Shown: positions 25,253 to 34,520 of the stretch, piece by piece
Position numbering within the stretch: the first letter of the stretch is position 1
Layout: each line of letters starts with the position of its first letter
NCBI GenBank assembly: GCA_027623315.1
Contig: JAQBYD010000031.1
Location: 1 to 45,483 of the forward strand
Reading direction: 5' to 3'
Origin: Verrucomicrobiota bacterium
GTDB lineage: Bacteria > Verrucomicrobiota > Kiritimatiellia > CAJWTS01
Length of the DNA: 45,483 nucleotides
The notes under the pieces: model-generated
The model's database searches: none
The model's input: only the letters and a program-made list of their open reading frames with translations
What the model was told of the DNA's origin: nothing
Program-made: the position numbers and the translations under genes

Positions 25253-26152
25253 GTGTCCTCTCGTAATCGAATCCCCGCCCGCCCTGTTAACGCTGGCTCG
25301 AGAACCGCGTCTGCGTTGCACGTCCGATTCGCCATTGCGGCGGTTGCGATAGCCACACTCCTGCTCGCGCCATTCGCCGCCCTGGCAGGATACGACGTCG
25401 GCCCGGAGGACGTTCTCGAGATTCGCGTGGCGGACGAGCCGGGGCTTTCGGGCGAGTACCCCGTCAGCGAGGAAGGCACTATCGTCTACCCGCTTCTAGG
25501 CGCCCTGCCTGTAAAGGGTAAGGAAATTACTGAGATCACCTCCGTGATCCGTGAGCGACTGGGGGCGGACTACCTGGTTTCGCCGCAGGTAGCGATCTAT
25601 ATCAAATCATACGGGAGCAAGAAGGTGGCGGTCCTCGGCGACGTACCGTCTCCCGGGTTCTACACCCTTCAAAAGGATCGTTCGATCCTATCCGTGTTAG
25701 CTGATGCCGGCCTCCCGCTCTCCGGGGGTGACCGCCAGATCATCATCACCCGCGCGCACTCGGCTGAGGCCGACGCCGAGCTGAGGGTCCCGATCGTGCT
25801 CAGTCTCGAGAAACTGCAAAGCCCATGGCACACCGCCGAGCCCGTCGTGCTCGGCGCCGGTGACCGCGTCTATGTAAAATCTGATACCGAGGGTAAGGTC
25901 TTCGTGCAAGGCAAGGTAAAGCGCCCGGGCACGCTCACGCTGCGGGCAGGAATGACCCTCATGGAAGCAATTAACAGCGCGGGCGGGCTCGCGGAGTTCG
26001 GCAGTTTGAAAGGCGTACGCGTCGTTCGGGAGTCCAAGGAGGGCGCCGACGTCATCTCCGTCGACTTGAACGCCGTGCTCGAGGGGGACCGCTCCAACGA
26101 CGTCCCGCTCGAGGACGGTGATATCATCATTGTCCCACGACGGTGGTTCTAA
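25253..26152 (+). CDS. Polysaccharide export protein, Wza/GfcE type
   Basis: 299 residues, GTG start. A signal peptide (hydrophobic core about 26-43, cleavage near ALA-GYDVG) leads into the Poly_export domain, YDVGPEDVLEIRVADEPGLS at about 46-65. Two SLBB-type domains follow: about 125-200, from KKVAVLGDVPSPGFYTLQ, and about 217-275, from GKVFVQGKVKRPGTLTLRAG. The protein ends DGDIIIVPRRWF, typical of periplasmic export proteins without the Wza C-terminal barrel helix. I see no lipobox cysteine. It would form a periplasmic ring or channel for the polymer with the BBP2 barrel above and the Wzc-like protein below (next gene, 3 bp away). Confidence 0.9.
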   Translation: MSSRNRIPARPVNAGSRTASALHVRFAIAAVAIATLLLAPFAALAGYDVGPEDVLEIRVADEPGLSGEYPVSEEGTIVYPLLGALPVKGKEITEITSVIRERLGADYLVSPQVAIYIKSYGSKKVAVLGDVPSPGFYTLQKDRSILSVLADAGLPLSGGDRQIIITRAHSAEADAELRVPIVLSLEKLQSPWHTAEPVVLGAGDRVYVKSDTEGKVFVQGKVKRPGTLTLRAGMTLMEAINSAGGLAEFGSLKGVRVVRESKEGADVISVDLNAVLEGDRSNDVPLEDGDIIIVPRRWF

Positions 26153-26155
26153 GCC

Positions 26156-28192
26156 ATGAGTAGCAGCGACAGCCTGATCCAGATTCGCGACTACGTTCAG
26201 ATTCTGCGCCACAGCGTTCTGACCATCATGGTCTTCGTGGTGATCGGCCTCGGGGCTGCCTTCGGAATTACGCTCTTGAAACACCCCGTCTTCGAGTCCG
26301 CGGTTGAGCTCGTCGTTGAGCAACAACAGAGCGCCACCGCGCTAACGCCGCTGTTCGCGCCGGTCAGCCGCGGAGACGCGACGGGCTTGGAGACCCAGAT
26401 CCGTGTGATTCGCAGCCCGGCCTTCGTCGCCCACGCCGTCGAGTCGATGCTTACCTGGATCAAAGCATCAAAAGGTGAGGCCGACATCGATTCCATCTCG
26501 GCCGCCATGCCGACGACCATGGAGATGATCGACAACGCGATGCGTCGCACGAGCGGACTCGAGGCCTACGTCGCGGGACGCTCTCCAGGCTCGCTGCGCG
26601 GCGAACTCCGGGCCGGCCTGTCTGTAGCCTTTCTTCCGCGCACACAAATCCTCCGAATCAAGACCCGAAGCGAGGACGCTGACTTCGCCGCCGCCGCCGC
26701 CAACATGACGGCCCAGGCCTACGTCGATTACGTGGAAGCCACGACGGCGTCGTCGACGCAGCGTGCGTTTCTAATGCTGAAGCGGCAGGCCGATGAGACG
26801 TCGCGCACCATCAAATCGTCGGCGGCCGCATTGCTGGAATTCAAGAAGCGGGCCGAGGTGGCGTCGATGACGGGGGATCCCGTGTCCTCCGACGGCGACG
26901 ATTCCTACGAAGCAGAGAAAGTGAAACAACGACTCGCGCTCGGGAACGCCGAAATCGTCGCGATGCGCGATGCACTGGATGCGGTGACCGGCGATATTGA
27001 CCTCTTGTCGCAACGCTATAAGCCCGGGCATCCGCAAATGCAGTCCCTTCTCTCCAAGCGCAAGCTCCTGGAGGCCAAGATCAAGAAGGAAACCGATATG
27101 GCTTACACCCAGTGGGAACGGGCCCACCTCGAGGAGCAGGGCGCGGTGGAGTACTCCATGCTGGAACAGGACCTTGCGGCAACCCGTAGATTGCACGAGC
27201 TGCTCGTGGGTAAAATGAAGGAAATCGACCTTACCAGAGACGCGCCAGGCGCCCGCGTGCAGATTCTCGAGACCGCGCGCGTCGCGTCGCGTCCGGCATC
27301 GCCCAACAAGCCGCTGAATCTCACGCTCGGTGCGGTGTCCGGGCTCATGGCAGGGCTGCTGCTCGCGTTTGCATCTGCCTTCCGCCGGTCGAACCTTATC
27401 TCACTCTCGACCACCGAAGAAGATCTCCCTGCACCGCTGCTCGGGGCACTGCCGCATGTCGGCGACGAGGAGCTTCCGAAAATTCTACACGGCGCCGCCG
27501 ATCATGGGTCGCCCGCTACCGAATCTTTCAACACGCTCCGAACCACGATCGAGGCCATCCTGGCGTCGGCCACCAAACGCGATATCCCTGAGATCTACCG
27601 CAAGATCATTCTCATCACGAGCCCCGACCGCGGAGACGGAAAATCAACCATCTCGACGGCACTCGCGCAGAGCCTTGCCAAGCTGAACAAGCGCGTGCTG
27701 CTCGTCGATGTTGATCTTCGGCGGGGACGATTGCACGAAACGCTGGATGTCACCGGTGACAACGGCCTGTCCGACCTCCTGCGGGGCGGCGAAGGAATCG
27801 AACCCCGTAAGGTCGCCGCCAATTTGTCCTTTTACTCGCGCGGCACCTCAACGACCAATCCGTCAGAGCTCCTGGCATCGTCCGAGATGCAAGCATTCGC
27901 GGAATCGGCAGGAAGAAACTACGACGTGGTCATCCTGGACTCCCCCCCGCTGCTTCCAGTCACGGACGCCGCGCTGGTCGCGCGATACGCGGCTGTAAGA
28001 ATCGTCGTTGCGCGCAGCCAGAGGACGCATCTGGCGGCTTGCCGCCAGGCCTTGTCGATCCTCCAGAACCTGGGCTACGCGGTTGACGGCATGATTCTGA
28101 ACGACGTACACGACGCTGAACGGAGCTACTACGGCTATTATCGCACCTCCTATTACCGCGGTTATGGCGGTTCCGAGGACGATCGTAAATAG
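26156..28192 (+). CDS. Wzz/Wzc-like chain-length regulator and BY-kinase
   Basis: 678 residues. A Wzz domain begins at residue 9 with the first membrane helix at about 22-42. A long periplasmic coiled-coil region (about 200-370) ends at the second helix (LGAVSGLMAGLLLAFASAF, about 391-410). The cytoplasmic BY-kinase domain has Walker A SPDRGDGKST, Walker A' VLLVDVDLRRGR and Walker B VVILDSPPLLP. The tail ERSYYGYYRTSYYRGYGG contains seven tyrosines in 13 residues, the autophosphorylation cluster of Wzc/CpsD/EpsG-type kinases. It should control polymer length and export by cycling between phosphorylated and unphosphorylated oligomers. No tyrosine phosphatase gene (Wzb/PHP) is present in the window. 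Confidence 0.93.
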   Translation: MSSSDSLIQIRDYVQILRHSVLTIMVFVVIGLGAAFGITLLKHPVFESAVELVVEQQQSATALTPLFAPVSRGDATGLETQIRVIRSPAFVAHAVESMLTWIKASKGEADIDSISAAMPTTMEMIDNAMRRTSGLEAYVAGRSPGSLRGELRAGLSVAFLPRTQILRIKTRSEDADFAAAAANMTAQAYVDYVEATTASSTQRAFLMLKRQADETSRTIKSSAAALLEFKKRAEVASMTGDPVSSDGDDSYEAEKVKQRLALGNAEIVAMRDALDAVTGDIDLLSQRYKPGHPQMQSLLSKRKLLEAKIKKETDMAYTQWERAHLEEQGAVEYSMLEQDLAATRRLHELLVGKMKEIDLTRDAPGARVQILETARVASRPASPNKPLNLTLGAVSGLMAGLLLAFASAFRRSNLISLSTTEEDLPAPLLGALPHVGDEELPKILHGAADHGSPATESFNTLRTTIEAILASATKRDIPEIYRKIILITSPDRGDGKSTISTALAQSLAKLNKRVLLVDVDLRRGRLHETLDVTGDNGLSDLLRGGEGIEPRKVAANLSFYSRGTSTTNPSELLASSEMQAFAESAGRNYDVVILDSPPLLPVTDAALVARYAAVRIVVARSQRTHLAACRQALSILQNLGYAVDGMILNDVHDAERSYYGYYRTSYYRGYGGSEDDRK

Positions 28193-29582
28193 ACGCCGCG
28201 CACCGGGGTATCCGTCCGTGTCATCGACGCTCGACAAGTTTTCGGATTCGCCGGGTGAATCCAGATCCGGCCTGCTTCTGGGGGCGTTGACCTTTGGGTC
28301 TATCTACGCGTTAGGTTCGCTCATCTTTTCCGTGCCCGCGATGTCTGCCGTCGTGGGCCTCGCGATCCTCGTGGTGATCTGCCTGCGCAGCGCCCTTGCA
28401 GCGGCAGGGCTTCTGATCGTTTCCATGCTCTTCTCGCCCGAGATGGAGGTCCGCGCCGGTATTAGACTTCGCGCCGAGGATTTGATTATCCCGTTGCTCG
28501 CCATCACACTGGCCGCACGCGCCTGCATCCCGCGTTATCGAGTTCGATTTCGTACCGGCCCCCTGGACGGGCGCATCGGCGTGCTTCTGATCGTCAACGC
28601 GATGGCCAGCGTGTACGGCGTCGTGGGCGGCTACGTGACCCCGGTGTCGGCTGTGCTCTGGAACGCCAAGACCTTGGAACTTCTCATGATCTACTGGCTC
28701 ACGTTCAACTACGTGCGCGATCCGAAAACGATCAGGAGGCTGGTCGCACTCGCATTCTTCGTCCTGCTGGGCATTACGGCGTACACGTTGATCCAGATCC
28801 CGCAGACCGAGATCCACACGGCGCATCGGCTGACGGCACCGTTCGAAGGAACCCCCGAGCCGACCACACTCGGTGGTTACCTGACCCTGCTGCTCGCCAT
28901 CGTGATGGCGATGGCCATCTACGAATCGGACCAGCGCAAGCGCATCGCCTGGATGGCCCTCTGCGTACTCGTGATGCTCCCCATCCTCTTTACGCTGTCG
29001 CGGACGACCTACGCGATGTGTGCGGTCATGATTTGTCTGCTCGGGTTTCTGACCCAAAGCTACCGCCTGCTGATCGGAGCGCTGGTCATCATGATCTTCT
29101 CGCCATGGATCATGCCCCAGCAAGTGATCGATCGCGTGCTGATGACGCTGGATCCATCGCGACTCTATGGCATCGACCCGTCAAGCGCGGAGCGCATCAT
29201 GGTTTGGAAAAAGTTCCTCTACGGGCTTCGTCACAGCCCCTTAATCGGGTTTGGAATCCCACAACCTATTCTGGATAATCAGTACGTGCGCACCATGCTG
29301 GAGTCCGGCCTGGCCGGCTTGACGGCATGGGGCGCGATCTTCTGGACGTGTATCACTATGGGAAGACGGCTGCACCGGCGGTCGCAAAACCCGTTTGAAA
29401 AAGCCCTGGCGGCAGGATACGTCGTGGGTACGGCCGCGCTGCTCGTGCATGCGCTCGCGACCATCACGCTATATGTCGTACGCATCATGGAACCGTTCTG
29501 GTTCTTCACCGGCCTGATTGCTTCGCTCGACGCGATGACCGCCCCATCCGACTCCGAGGCGCCACGTGATGAGTCCCGCTGA
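28164..29582 (+). CDS. O-antigen ligase/polymerase-like membrane protein
   Basis: 472 residues from the ATG at 28164, which overlaps the kinase gene by 29 bp; a GTG at 28218 is an alternative start without overlap. About eleven hydrophobic segments run through the chain. A large loop between the last groups contains SAERIMVWKKFLYGLRHSP and GFGIPQPILDNQYVRTMLES, matching the Wzy/WaaL family pattern in which arginines and a G-x-G followed by H/D-N-x-x-L are conserved. An earlier motif, LFTLSRTTY, is also typical (the SRG-like arginine). It should polymerise or ligate lipid-linked oligosaccharides on the periplasmic side of the inner membrane. Polymerase and ligase cannot be told apart from sequence; Wzc next door favours polymerase. 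Confidence 0.82.
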   Translation: MAVPRTIVNRRRAPGYPSVSSTLDKFSDSPGESRSGLLLGALTFGSIYALGSLIFSVPAMSAVVGLAILVVICLRSALAAAGLLIVSMLFSPEMEVRAGIRLRAEDLIIPLLAITLAARACIPRYRVRFRTGPLDGRIGVLLIVNAMASVYGVVGGYVTPVSAVLWNAKTLELLMIYWLTFNYVRDPKTIRRLVALAFFVLLGITAYTLIQIPQTEIHTAHRLTAPFEGTPEPTTLGGYLTLLLAIVMAMAIYESDQRKRIAWMALCVLVMLPILFTLSRTTYAMCAVMICLLGFLTQSYRLLIGALVIMIFSPWIMPQQVIDRVLMTLDPSRLYGIDPSSAERIMVWKKFLYGLRHSPLIGFGIPQPILDNQYVRTMLESGLAGLTAWGAIFWTCITMGRRLHRRSQNPFEKALAAGYVVGTAALLVHALATITLYVVRIMEPFWFFTGLIASLDAMTAPSDSEAPRDESR

Positions 29583-30342
29583 ACCTTCGCCTTCGTCCAC
29601 GACGCTGCGCGTCGCGGTGTTGACCCGGACCGGGCGTCCATCGGGAGCGCGACTGGCCCAGGCCGTCGCGCAAAGCAGACACACGCTCTGTGGCGTCATG
29701 GCCGAACGGCGTACATCCCTGGTGGCGAGAGTCCTGCGGCGCCACAGCGGGCAACGACTGCGCACGCTCTTCGGCGTGGAGTTCTGGCGAGACCGCATCG
29801 GTTCGAGCGCAACCAGGACACCGGCGCCCCCTGCGCGCCGCGTCGCGCGGGACGCCCTCGCCGCTTACGCCGAGCCGGGGTCCTTGAACGACGCGTCCAG
29901 CGTGTCCACGTTGACAGGCTGGGCGGCGGATGTGCTCGTCGTTGCAAACGCGCCCCTACTCCAGCCCGCCGTGTTTCAGTCGTGCCGCATCATGGCGCTG
30001 AACTTCCACACGGGGCGCCTGCCGGAGTTCGGCGGCGTGGAGTCGGAATTCTGGGCCCTCTACGAAGCGCAGACCGAGGCGTGGGTGACCCTGCACGAAC
30101 TCAGTTCCAAACTCGACTCCGGTGAGATCCTGGCCGAACAGCCGGTCCCGCTTGCCGCCGGCGACACCGCGCGGAGTCTGCACGCAAAGTGTATCGACTG
30201 CGGCCGACGCATGCTACCCGAGTTACTCGACCGCCTCGCCGACGGCGATCGGTCCCCGCTCCGAACTCCCGGACCGGCAACCCTACGGCCGTGGCCCACG
30301 AACGCTCAGCGTCGCGAGCTGCGGCGCCGCCGCACTACATGA
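29569..30342 (+). CDS. Formyltransferase-like enzyme (amino-sugar or similar substrate)
   Basis: 257 residues from the ATG at 29569, overlapping the previous gene by 14 bp. The central segment ALNFHTGRLPEFGG corresponds to the NxH-SLLPxYxG motif of 10-formyl-tetrahydrofolate-dependent transferases. The catalytic set Asn145, His147 and Asp183 (in SKLDSGEIL) is complete. The N-terminal half is divergent and Arg/Ala-rich, with a short linker in place of a well-ordered Rossmann beginning, so the folate site may be altered. In polysaccharide loci such enzymes N-formylate 4-amino-4,6-dideoxy or similar sugars, which fits with the DegT aminotransferase at 33461. Methionyl-tRNA formyltransferase itself is unlikely (too short, no C-terminal domain). 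Its 3' end overlaps the convergent PIG-L gene by 8 bp. Confidence 0.78.
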   Translation: MSPAEPSPSSTTLRVAVLTRTGRPSGARLAQAVAQSRHTLCGVMAERRTSLVARVLRRHSGQRLRTLFGVEFWRDRIGSSATRTPAPPARRVARDALAAYAEPGSLNDASSVSTLTGWAADVLVVANAPLLQPAVFQSCRIMALNFHTGRLPEFGGVESEFWALYEAQTEAWVTLHELSSKLDSGEILAEQPVPLAAGDTARSLHAKCIDCGRRMLPELLDRLADGDRSPLRTPGPATLRPWPTNAQRRELRRRRTT

Positions 30343-31063
30343 CCAGGCGATAAGCGCAGAAGGCTTCCGCGGCCGTGACGCAGATCTCGTGACCGCGGAT
30401 GAACATCATGCGCTCGAGCATCTCGAAGCTGAGATAGTGCGGCGCTGGGCGTAATTGCGATGCGTGGCACTCGAGGGCCTGCCGCTTAACGTCCACGTAG
30501 TCACTGATGTCCACGTAGAAGTTGGGATGGAACTTGTCCCGCTCGATGTTCCAGAAATGCGTTGGGCTATCGTAGGCTAACACCGTTTTAGGGTAGTTGC
30601 TGTTGTCTCCGGTATGCGGTCGGCATGCCGTGAAGCCCGCGAGAAATACCGCCTCGTGGTCCTGGTTGTACGAGATCGAGGGCAACGCGACCATCGTCGG
30701 CTTAATCCGGTCGACGCCCAGCCGACTTCCCAGGCAGATGTCGTGAATCAGGTCACGCCGACCCATCTTGTCGAGACGCAGGTGTGTCTCCTCATCGGTA
30801 TACATGATCTCGGCATCATCGACGCCCAGCGCCTTCATGCCGGCAAAAAATTCGTCGGAACGGGTCTGCCCGGAGACGACGTCCACACTCATGTCGTACT
30901 GTGCCAGGTCGGCCACGGTCATACAGATCACGTAGACCTCCCCCCCGTGATCTTTGATCTTGGCCATCAGCCCGGCGCAGCCGAATATTTCGTCGTCGGC
31001 GTGTGGCGTCACCACGAGCAAGCGTTGCTGTCGCCAGAATGTTTTCGCTATCGATTCATGCAT
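30335..31063 (-). CDS. PIG-L family deacetylase
   Basis: 242 residues. The zinc motif VVTPHADDEIFGCAG (H21, D23, D24) near the N-terminus is the (P)HPDDE signature of LmbE/PIG-L enzymes, with Ala replacing Pro. The second metal motif is represented by YNQDHEAVF (about 153-161). These enzymes remove the acetyl group from GlcNAc-containing lipids, mycothiol precursors or polysaccharides. Here, 18 bp after a WecA/MraY-type transferase gene, the likely substrate is a GlcNAc-type lipid intermediate or the growing glycan. It is the last gene of the leftward glycan unit. Confidence 0.88.
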   Translation of the reverse strand: MHESIAKTFWRQQRLLVVTPHADDEIFGCAGLMAKIKDHGGEVYVICMTVADLAQYDMSVDVVSGQTRSDEFFAGMKALGVDDAEIMYTDEETHLRLDKMGRRDLIHDICLGSRLGVDRIKPTMVALPSISYNQDHEAVFLAGFTACRPHTGDNSNYPKTVLAYDSPTHFWNIERDKFHPNFYVDISDYVDVKRQALECHASQLRPAPHYLSFEMLERMMFIRGHEICVTAAEAFCAYRLVM

Positions 31064-31081
31064 GATTCCTGCTCGCGCGCG

Positions 31082-32170
31082 TCACGCCGGCGTTCTTTCC
31101 TTTTTGAGTAGTTTGGAGGGCGTCGTCGACCAGAGTTCCGGCACCGACGTCTGACGGTCCAGGTACAGACCCAACCACGCCAGCCCCGCCACGGCAAGCC
31201 CAACGACGGCAGCGGCGACGGGACCGGACGCCTTGGCCACGACCAGCGCGACGCAGGAACATCCGAACGACAACAGGCACAGCGCGGCAATCATTTGTCC
31301 GTGCGACAGGCCCATCTTGAGCAACCGATGTGAAATGTGATCGCGATCACTGTAGGCGATGGCGCTCAGAGGGCCGCTGATCACGCCGTGCCGCGCGCGC
31401 AAGATAGTCGTCAACCCAAGATCGTAGACCGGAACCGCCAGCACAAAACAGCCGGCAAGAAACGAGCGCACGCCGCTTTCTGACCAGTCTCCGAAAATGA
31501 CGAGCACGGCGAGAATATACCCCAGAAAGAAACTACCGGTATCCCCCATGTAGACGCGCGCAGGTTTCATGTTGAAGTGCAGAAACCCTAACGCACTGCC
31601 CGCCAACGCCATGGCCAGAAACGAAAAGCTGACCTGCCATGTGCTCCACCCCATCAAGAAGAGTGCGGCGGCGCTGATGGCGCAGATGCTGCCCGCCAGG
31701 CCATCACTGTTGTCGATGGCGTTGAAAGCACTCGCGACTCCGGCAACCCACAGAAACGTCAGAACTGAATTCACCACGGGAAAGGGCGTGCGGTTCAGTC
31801 CGATGCCGTTCATCATCAAGACCACGCACCCGACCGCAAGAACCGCAAGCTTCAACCAGGCAGGCACGCCCGCGATGTCATCCAGCAGACCGACCAGTGC
31901 GATCCCCAAGCCAACGGCAAGAATCACGAGAATCTCCGGCGAACGACCGTACGACAGGAGTAACGAAATCGTCACGGCGAACACGATGGCCAACCCACCG
32001 AGGCACGGAACCGGCTCATCATGTGCCTTGCGGCCACCGGGTAGATCCAGAACGCCAAAGCGCAGGGATAGAAATCGCGTTAAGAGTGTGCCCTGCACGC
32101 CCAGAAAAAAAGCTAGAAGAAAGATGATGAGCGGTGGAACGAACTCGGGGTATTTCTCGATGTACAGCAT
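31082..32170 (-). CDS. WecA/MraY-family undecaprenyl-phosphate glycosyl-1-phosphate transferase
   Basis: 362 residues with about ten membrane helices. Family motifs are in order: DLPGGRKAHDEPVPCLGG (about 41-58), the DD pair in GLLDDIAG, NAIDNSDGLAGS (the NMIDGLDGL-equivalent loop), NMKPARVYMGDTGSFFLGY, and SDRDHISHRL near the C-terminus, the equivalent of the HIHH loop. It transfers a HexNAc-1-phosphate (often GlcNAc) to undecaprenyl phosphate, starting assembly of the lipid-linked repeat unit at the cytoplasmic face. The sugar cannot be read from sequence. MraY proper is unlikely because of the RKAHDEPVP motif and the position in a polysaccharide locus. The PIG-L deacetylase gene follows after 18 bp. 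Confidence 0.9.
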   Translation of the reverse strand: MLYIEKYPEFVPPLIIFLLAFFLGVQGTLLTRFLSLRFGVLDLPGGRKAHDEPVPCLGGLAIVFAVTISLLLSYGRSPEILVILAVGLGIALVGLLDDIAGVPAWLKLAVLAVGCVVLMMNGIGLNRTPFPVVNSVLTFLWVAGVASAFNAIDNSDGLAGSICAISAAALFLMGWSTWQVSFSFLAMALAGSALGFLHFNMKPARVYMGDTGSFFLGYILAVLVIFGDWSESGVRSFLAGCFVLAVPVYDLGLTTILRARHGVISGPLSAIAYSDRDHISHRLLKMGLSHGQMIAALCLLSFGCSCVALVVAKASGPVAAAVVGLAVAGLAWLGLYLDRQTSVPELWSTTPSKLLKKERTPA

Positions 32171-32222
32171 CGCGATCAGAGGCTAGCGCTTTGACAGGCG
32201 TGAAGGCAAGCCCGACCGAAGC

Positions 32223-33359
32223 TCAGCGCTTCAGGAACAGTCGGCCGTCCGCCCAGACGGCGAAATCGAGCAGGTCGCTGCCATCGGCGTCGCTCACTTC
32301 GAGAACCAGCGTGTGAATGCCCGTGACATCGACATCGATCTCAACCGGTCCGGTGGAATACGTGATGGTTTCGGACTCGAACAGTGTAGCCCCGTCCCCT
32401 CCCACGCCGAATCGCACGGTCCCCGAACGCGGCTTCAGGAGTTCCTTCTCGAGGACTTCCATCTGGGTTGGTTCCCCTTTGAACGATGAGACCAGAACCT
32501 TCGCGGTGAATCGCGTATACTTTCGGTCCAGTTTGTAGGTCAGCTTGGAAGGCCCGGGCGCCCACATTCCCCGCTCGAATACCGTGCCTTGGTTGTAGAT
32601 CGGCAGCCCCCACTTGGTCTCATTGATACGGAATTTGTCGTTCTTCACGTCGACGGCATCGGGTGACAACTCCCAAAGCTCTAGAAAAACGTCCTGCGCC
32701 ACGGACTGCACGAGCTCCCGCGGATAGGGCCATCCGTTTCGTTTGCAGAGGAGATAGGCGCGCGTTCGTGCCGTCCGCGATGCGGGCCAGAGGCTCAATG
32801 CGCGCTTGTAGAGCTCCAAGGCGTTCTCGGGCCTGCCGCTGTCTTCGGCCTCTACCCCAAAATCGGTCAGTACGTCGGACGCTTCACTCAGCGCCATACC
32901 CAGCTCGTCCTGTTTGAGCAGCAGATCCTCCGCGGCCGTTCGGATGCGGTCCAGTTTCCGATCGCGCGACTCGAACTGCATAGCCTTCAGTAGTTCTCGC
33001 AGAACGGTTACCGATTCGTCCTGTTCGCCGGTCCCGGCGAGGGCCGTCGCCAGTCCGAGCTGGGCTTCGAAATGGGACGGAAGCTGCCGCAAAGCACTGC
33101 GGTAGTTCGAGACCGCATTCTCATAATCACCCAGTTCCCTGAAACGCTCGCCGGTCTGGAAGTAGAGGTCTGCGGATTCGGACGTTGCTCGCGTGAGCTC
33201 CTTCTCCTGCGAGATCGCTGCGACCTCAAAGGGTTCTGGCGCCCAGGGCGTCCCACCAAACTCGTCGTGCGGAGCCGTGGAGCATCCATGCACCGCGATC
33301 AGGCCCGCCGCGCAAGGCACCACGCTCAAAGCGCGTAAAAAATAGTGAAACAAACTCAT
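32223..33359 (-). CDS. TPR lipoprotein with C-terminal NPCBM-like domain
   Basis: 378 residues. The signal peptide ends in AVHGC (Cys about residue 26), a good lipobox, so it is a membrane-anchored lipoprotein. Residues ~62-190 are TPR-like: helical pairs with SADLYFQTGERFRELGDYEN, ALRQLPSHFEAQLGLATALA and ENALELYKRALSLWPASRTA. The last ~105 residues (from KLTYKLDRKYTRFTAKVL to FAVWADGRLFLKR) show the NPCBM pattern: Y-x-L, F-x-A-x-V, V-R-F-G-V-x-G-D-G, a central D-V-x-G-x-x-x-L-x-L-x-V, and a final D-x-A-x-W-A-D. That is a carbohydrate-binding module usually found on glycosidases. The combination suggests a periplasmic or surface scaffold that touches the polymer. It sits between DegT and the WecA-like gene. 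Confidence 0.8.
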   Translation of the reverse strand: MSLFHYFLRALSVVPCAAGLIAVHGCSTAPHDEFGGTPWAPEPFEVAAISQEKELTRATSESADLYFQTGERFRELGDYENAVSNYRSALRQLPSHFEAQLGLATALAGTGEQDESVTVLRELLKAMQFESRDRKLDRIRTAAEDLLLKQDELGMALSEASDVLTDFGVEAEDSGRPENALELYKRALSLWPASRTARTRAYLLCKRNGWPYPRELVQSVAQDVFLELWELSPDAVDVKNDKFRINETKWGLPIYNQGTVFERGMWAPGPSKLTYKLDRKYTRFTAKVLVSSFKGEPTQMEVLEKELLKPRSGTVRFGVGGDGATLFESETITYSTGPVEIDVDVTGIHTLVLEVSDADGSDLLDFAVWADGRLFLKR

Positions 33360-33460
33360 GGTCAGTGTGGCGAGAGGACTCGCTCGTAGAACGCCATAGG
33401 GTAGGTTCTGCGGCCTGGATGTAAAGGCAAATGTAAGCCCTCACGCCGGGCCTTGAAGGC

Positions 33461-34510
33461 CTATCTTGTGGCACAGAGGTTTGGAAGGACGGTCAGAATT
33501 CGATCGACCTCCCCCTCCGTCAGACCGGGATAGAGCGGAACCGAAATCATGCTGCTGTGAAATTGCTCGGTATGCGGGCAGCGCCCGCCAAGGGACTCGT
33601 GCAAAGGGCGGAACACGGGGCGGCGACAGGTGATCGCGGCCCCGAGGGCAGCCTCCATGAACGCGTCCGGATCTCCGTCTGGCGATACGAGATACCGGTA
33701 ACATACGGCCTGGCTCGCCCCCGAGCGTACGCGATGCGACCGCGCAGCGAATGCCTGGTCATACGCCTGCGCCAACCTCTGCCGCTCGTCAACGTCGCGC
33801 CCAAGTCGTTCGAGCCGCGCGCGCGCCAGGGCCGCATGAATATCGCTCATCTTGTAGTTGAACGCGTGCGGGTCCAGCTCGCATGCATCGCAGTCTCTCA
33901 ATTGCCGGATTCGGCGGGCCCAGCTCTCGCGCCGCGTGATGCACAGCCCTCCCTCGCCCGCGGGCACCATCTTGGTCGCGTAGAACGAGACCATCGCAAT
34001 GTCGCCCTTACACCCGATACGCGCCCCGTCGGCATACGTCCCGCCAAACGCATGCGCGCAGTCTTCGATCACGGGTTGGCCCAACGCTTTGATGCCGTCC
34101 ACGTCCGCCAGGTAGCCAAAGGTATGCGGCACGATCGCCGCATCAGCGGGCCCTGCCGCTTCGGCCACGGTCGCCCGCGTAATGCACGCGCTGTGCGCCC
34201 CGCTATCGACGCATCGCGCCTCGCCGCCCGCCGCACAAACGGCCGCGTAGAGACTATTACAGGTATACGACGGAATGACGACCGGTGCACCGTGGGACAG
34301 TTCCAGCGCCCGAAGTGACAGGGCCAACGCGGCGGTTCCCGATGAGACCGCCACCACATACGCGCCGTCGAACGCCGCGGAGACGTCTCGCTCCAACGCG
34401 GCGACTTCCTCGCCTTGGGCCAAGCGCCCGGCGCGCAGTGCCGCCACGACCGCCTCGATCTCGGCATCGCTGACCTGTGGTCGCGCGTGAGGTATGACGT
34501 CCAAATCCAT
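33461..34510 (-). CDS. DegT/DnrJ/EryC1 family sugar aminotransferase
   Basis: 349 residues. The PLP-binding lysine is Lys180 in SFYATKMVPAGEGG. SSGTAA (56-61) grips the cofactor phosphate, and Asp150 in VIEDCAHAFG contacts the pyridine nitrogen. The C-terminal RPVFRPLHES and SVPLYPGLTE segments are also characteristic. These enzymes transfer an amino group to a 3- or 4-keto nucleotide sugar. No 4,6-dehydratase is encoded in the window, so the keto-sugar must be made elsewhere. The ATG follows the WbqC stop by 10 bp, suggesting they act together on the same amino sugar, possibly N-formylated by the enzyme at 29569. Confidence 0.92.
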   Translation of the reverse strand: MDLDVIPHARPQVSDAEIEAVVAALRAGRLAQGEEVAALERDVSAAFDGAYVVAVSSGTAALALSLRALELSHGAPVVIPSYTCNSLYAAVCAAGGEARCVDSGAHSACITRATVAEAAGPADAAIVPHTFGYLADVDGIKALGQPVIEDCAHAFGGTYADGARIGCKGDIAMVSFYATKMVPAGEGGLCITRRESWARRIRQLRDCDACELDPHAFNYKMSDIHAALARARLERLGRDVDERQRLAQAYDQAFAARSHRVRSGASQAVCYRYLVSPDGDPDAFMEAALGAAITCRRPVFRPLHESLGGRCPHTEQFHSSMISVPLYPGLTEGEVDRILTVLPNLCATR

Positions 34511-34520
34511 TATCCCTGGT

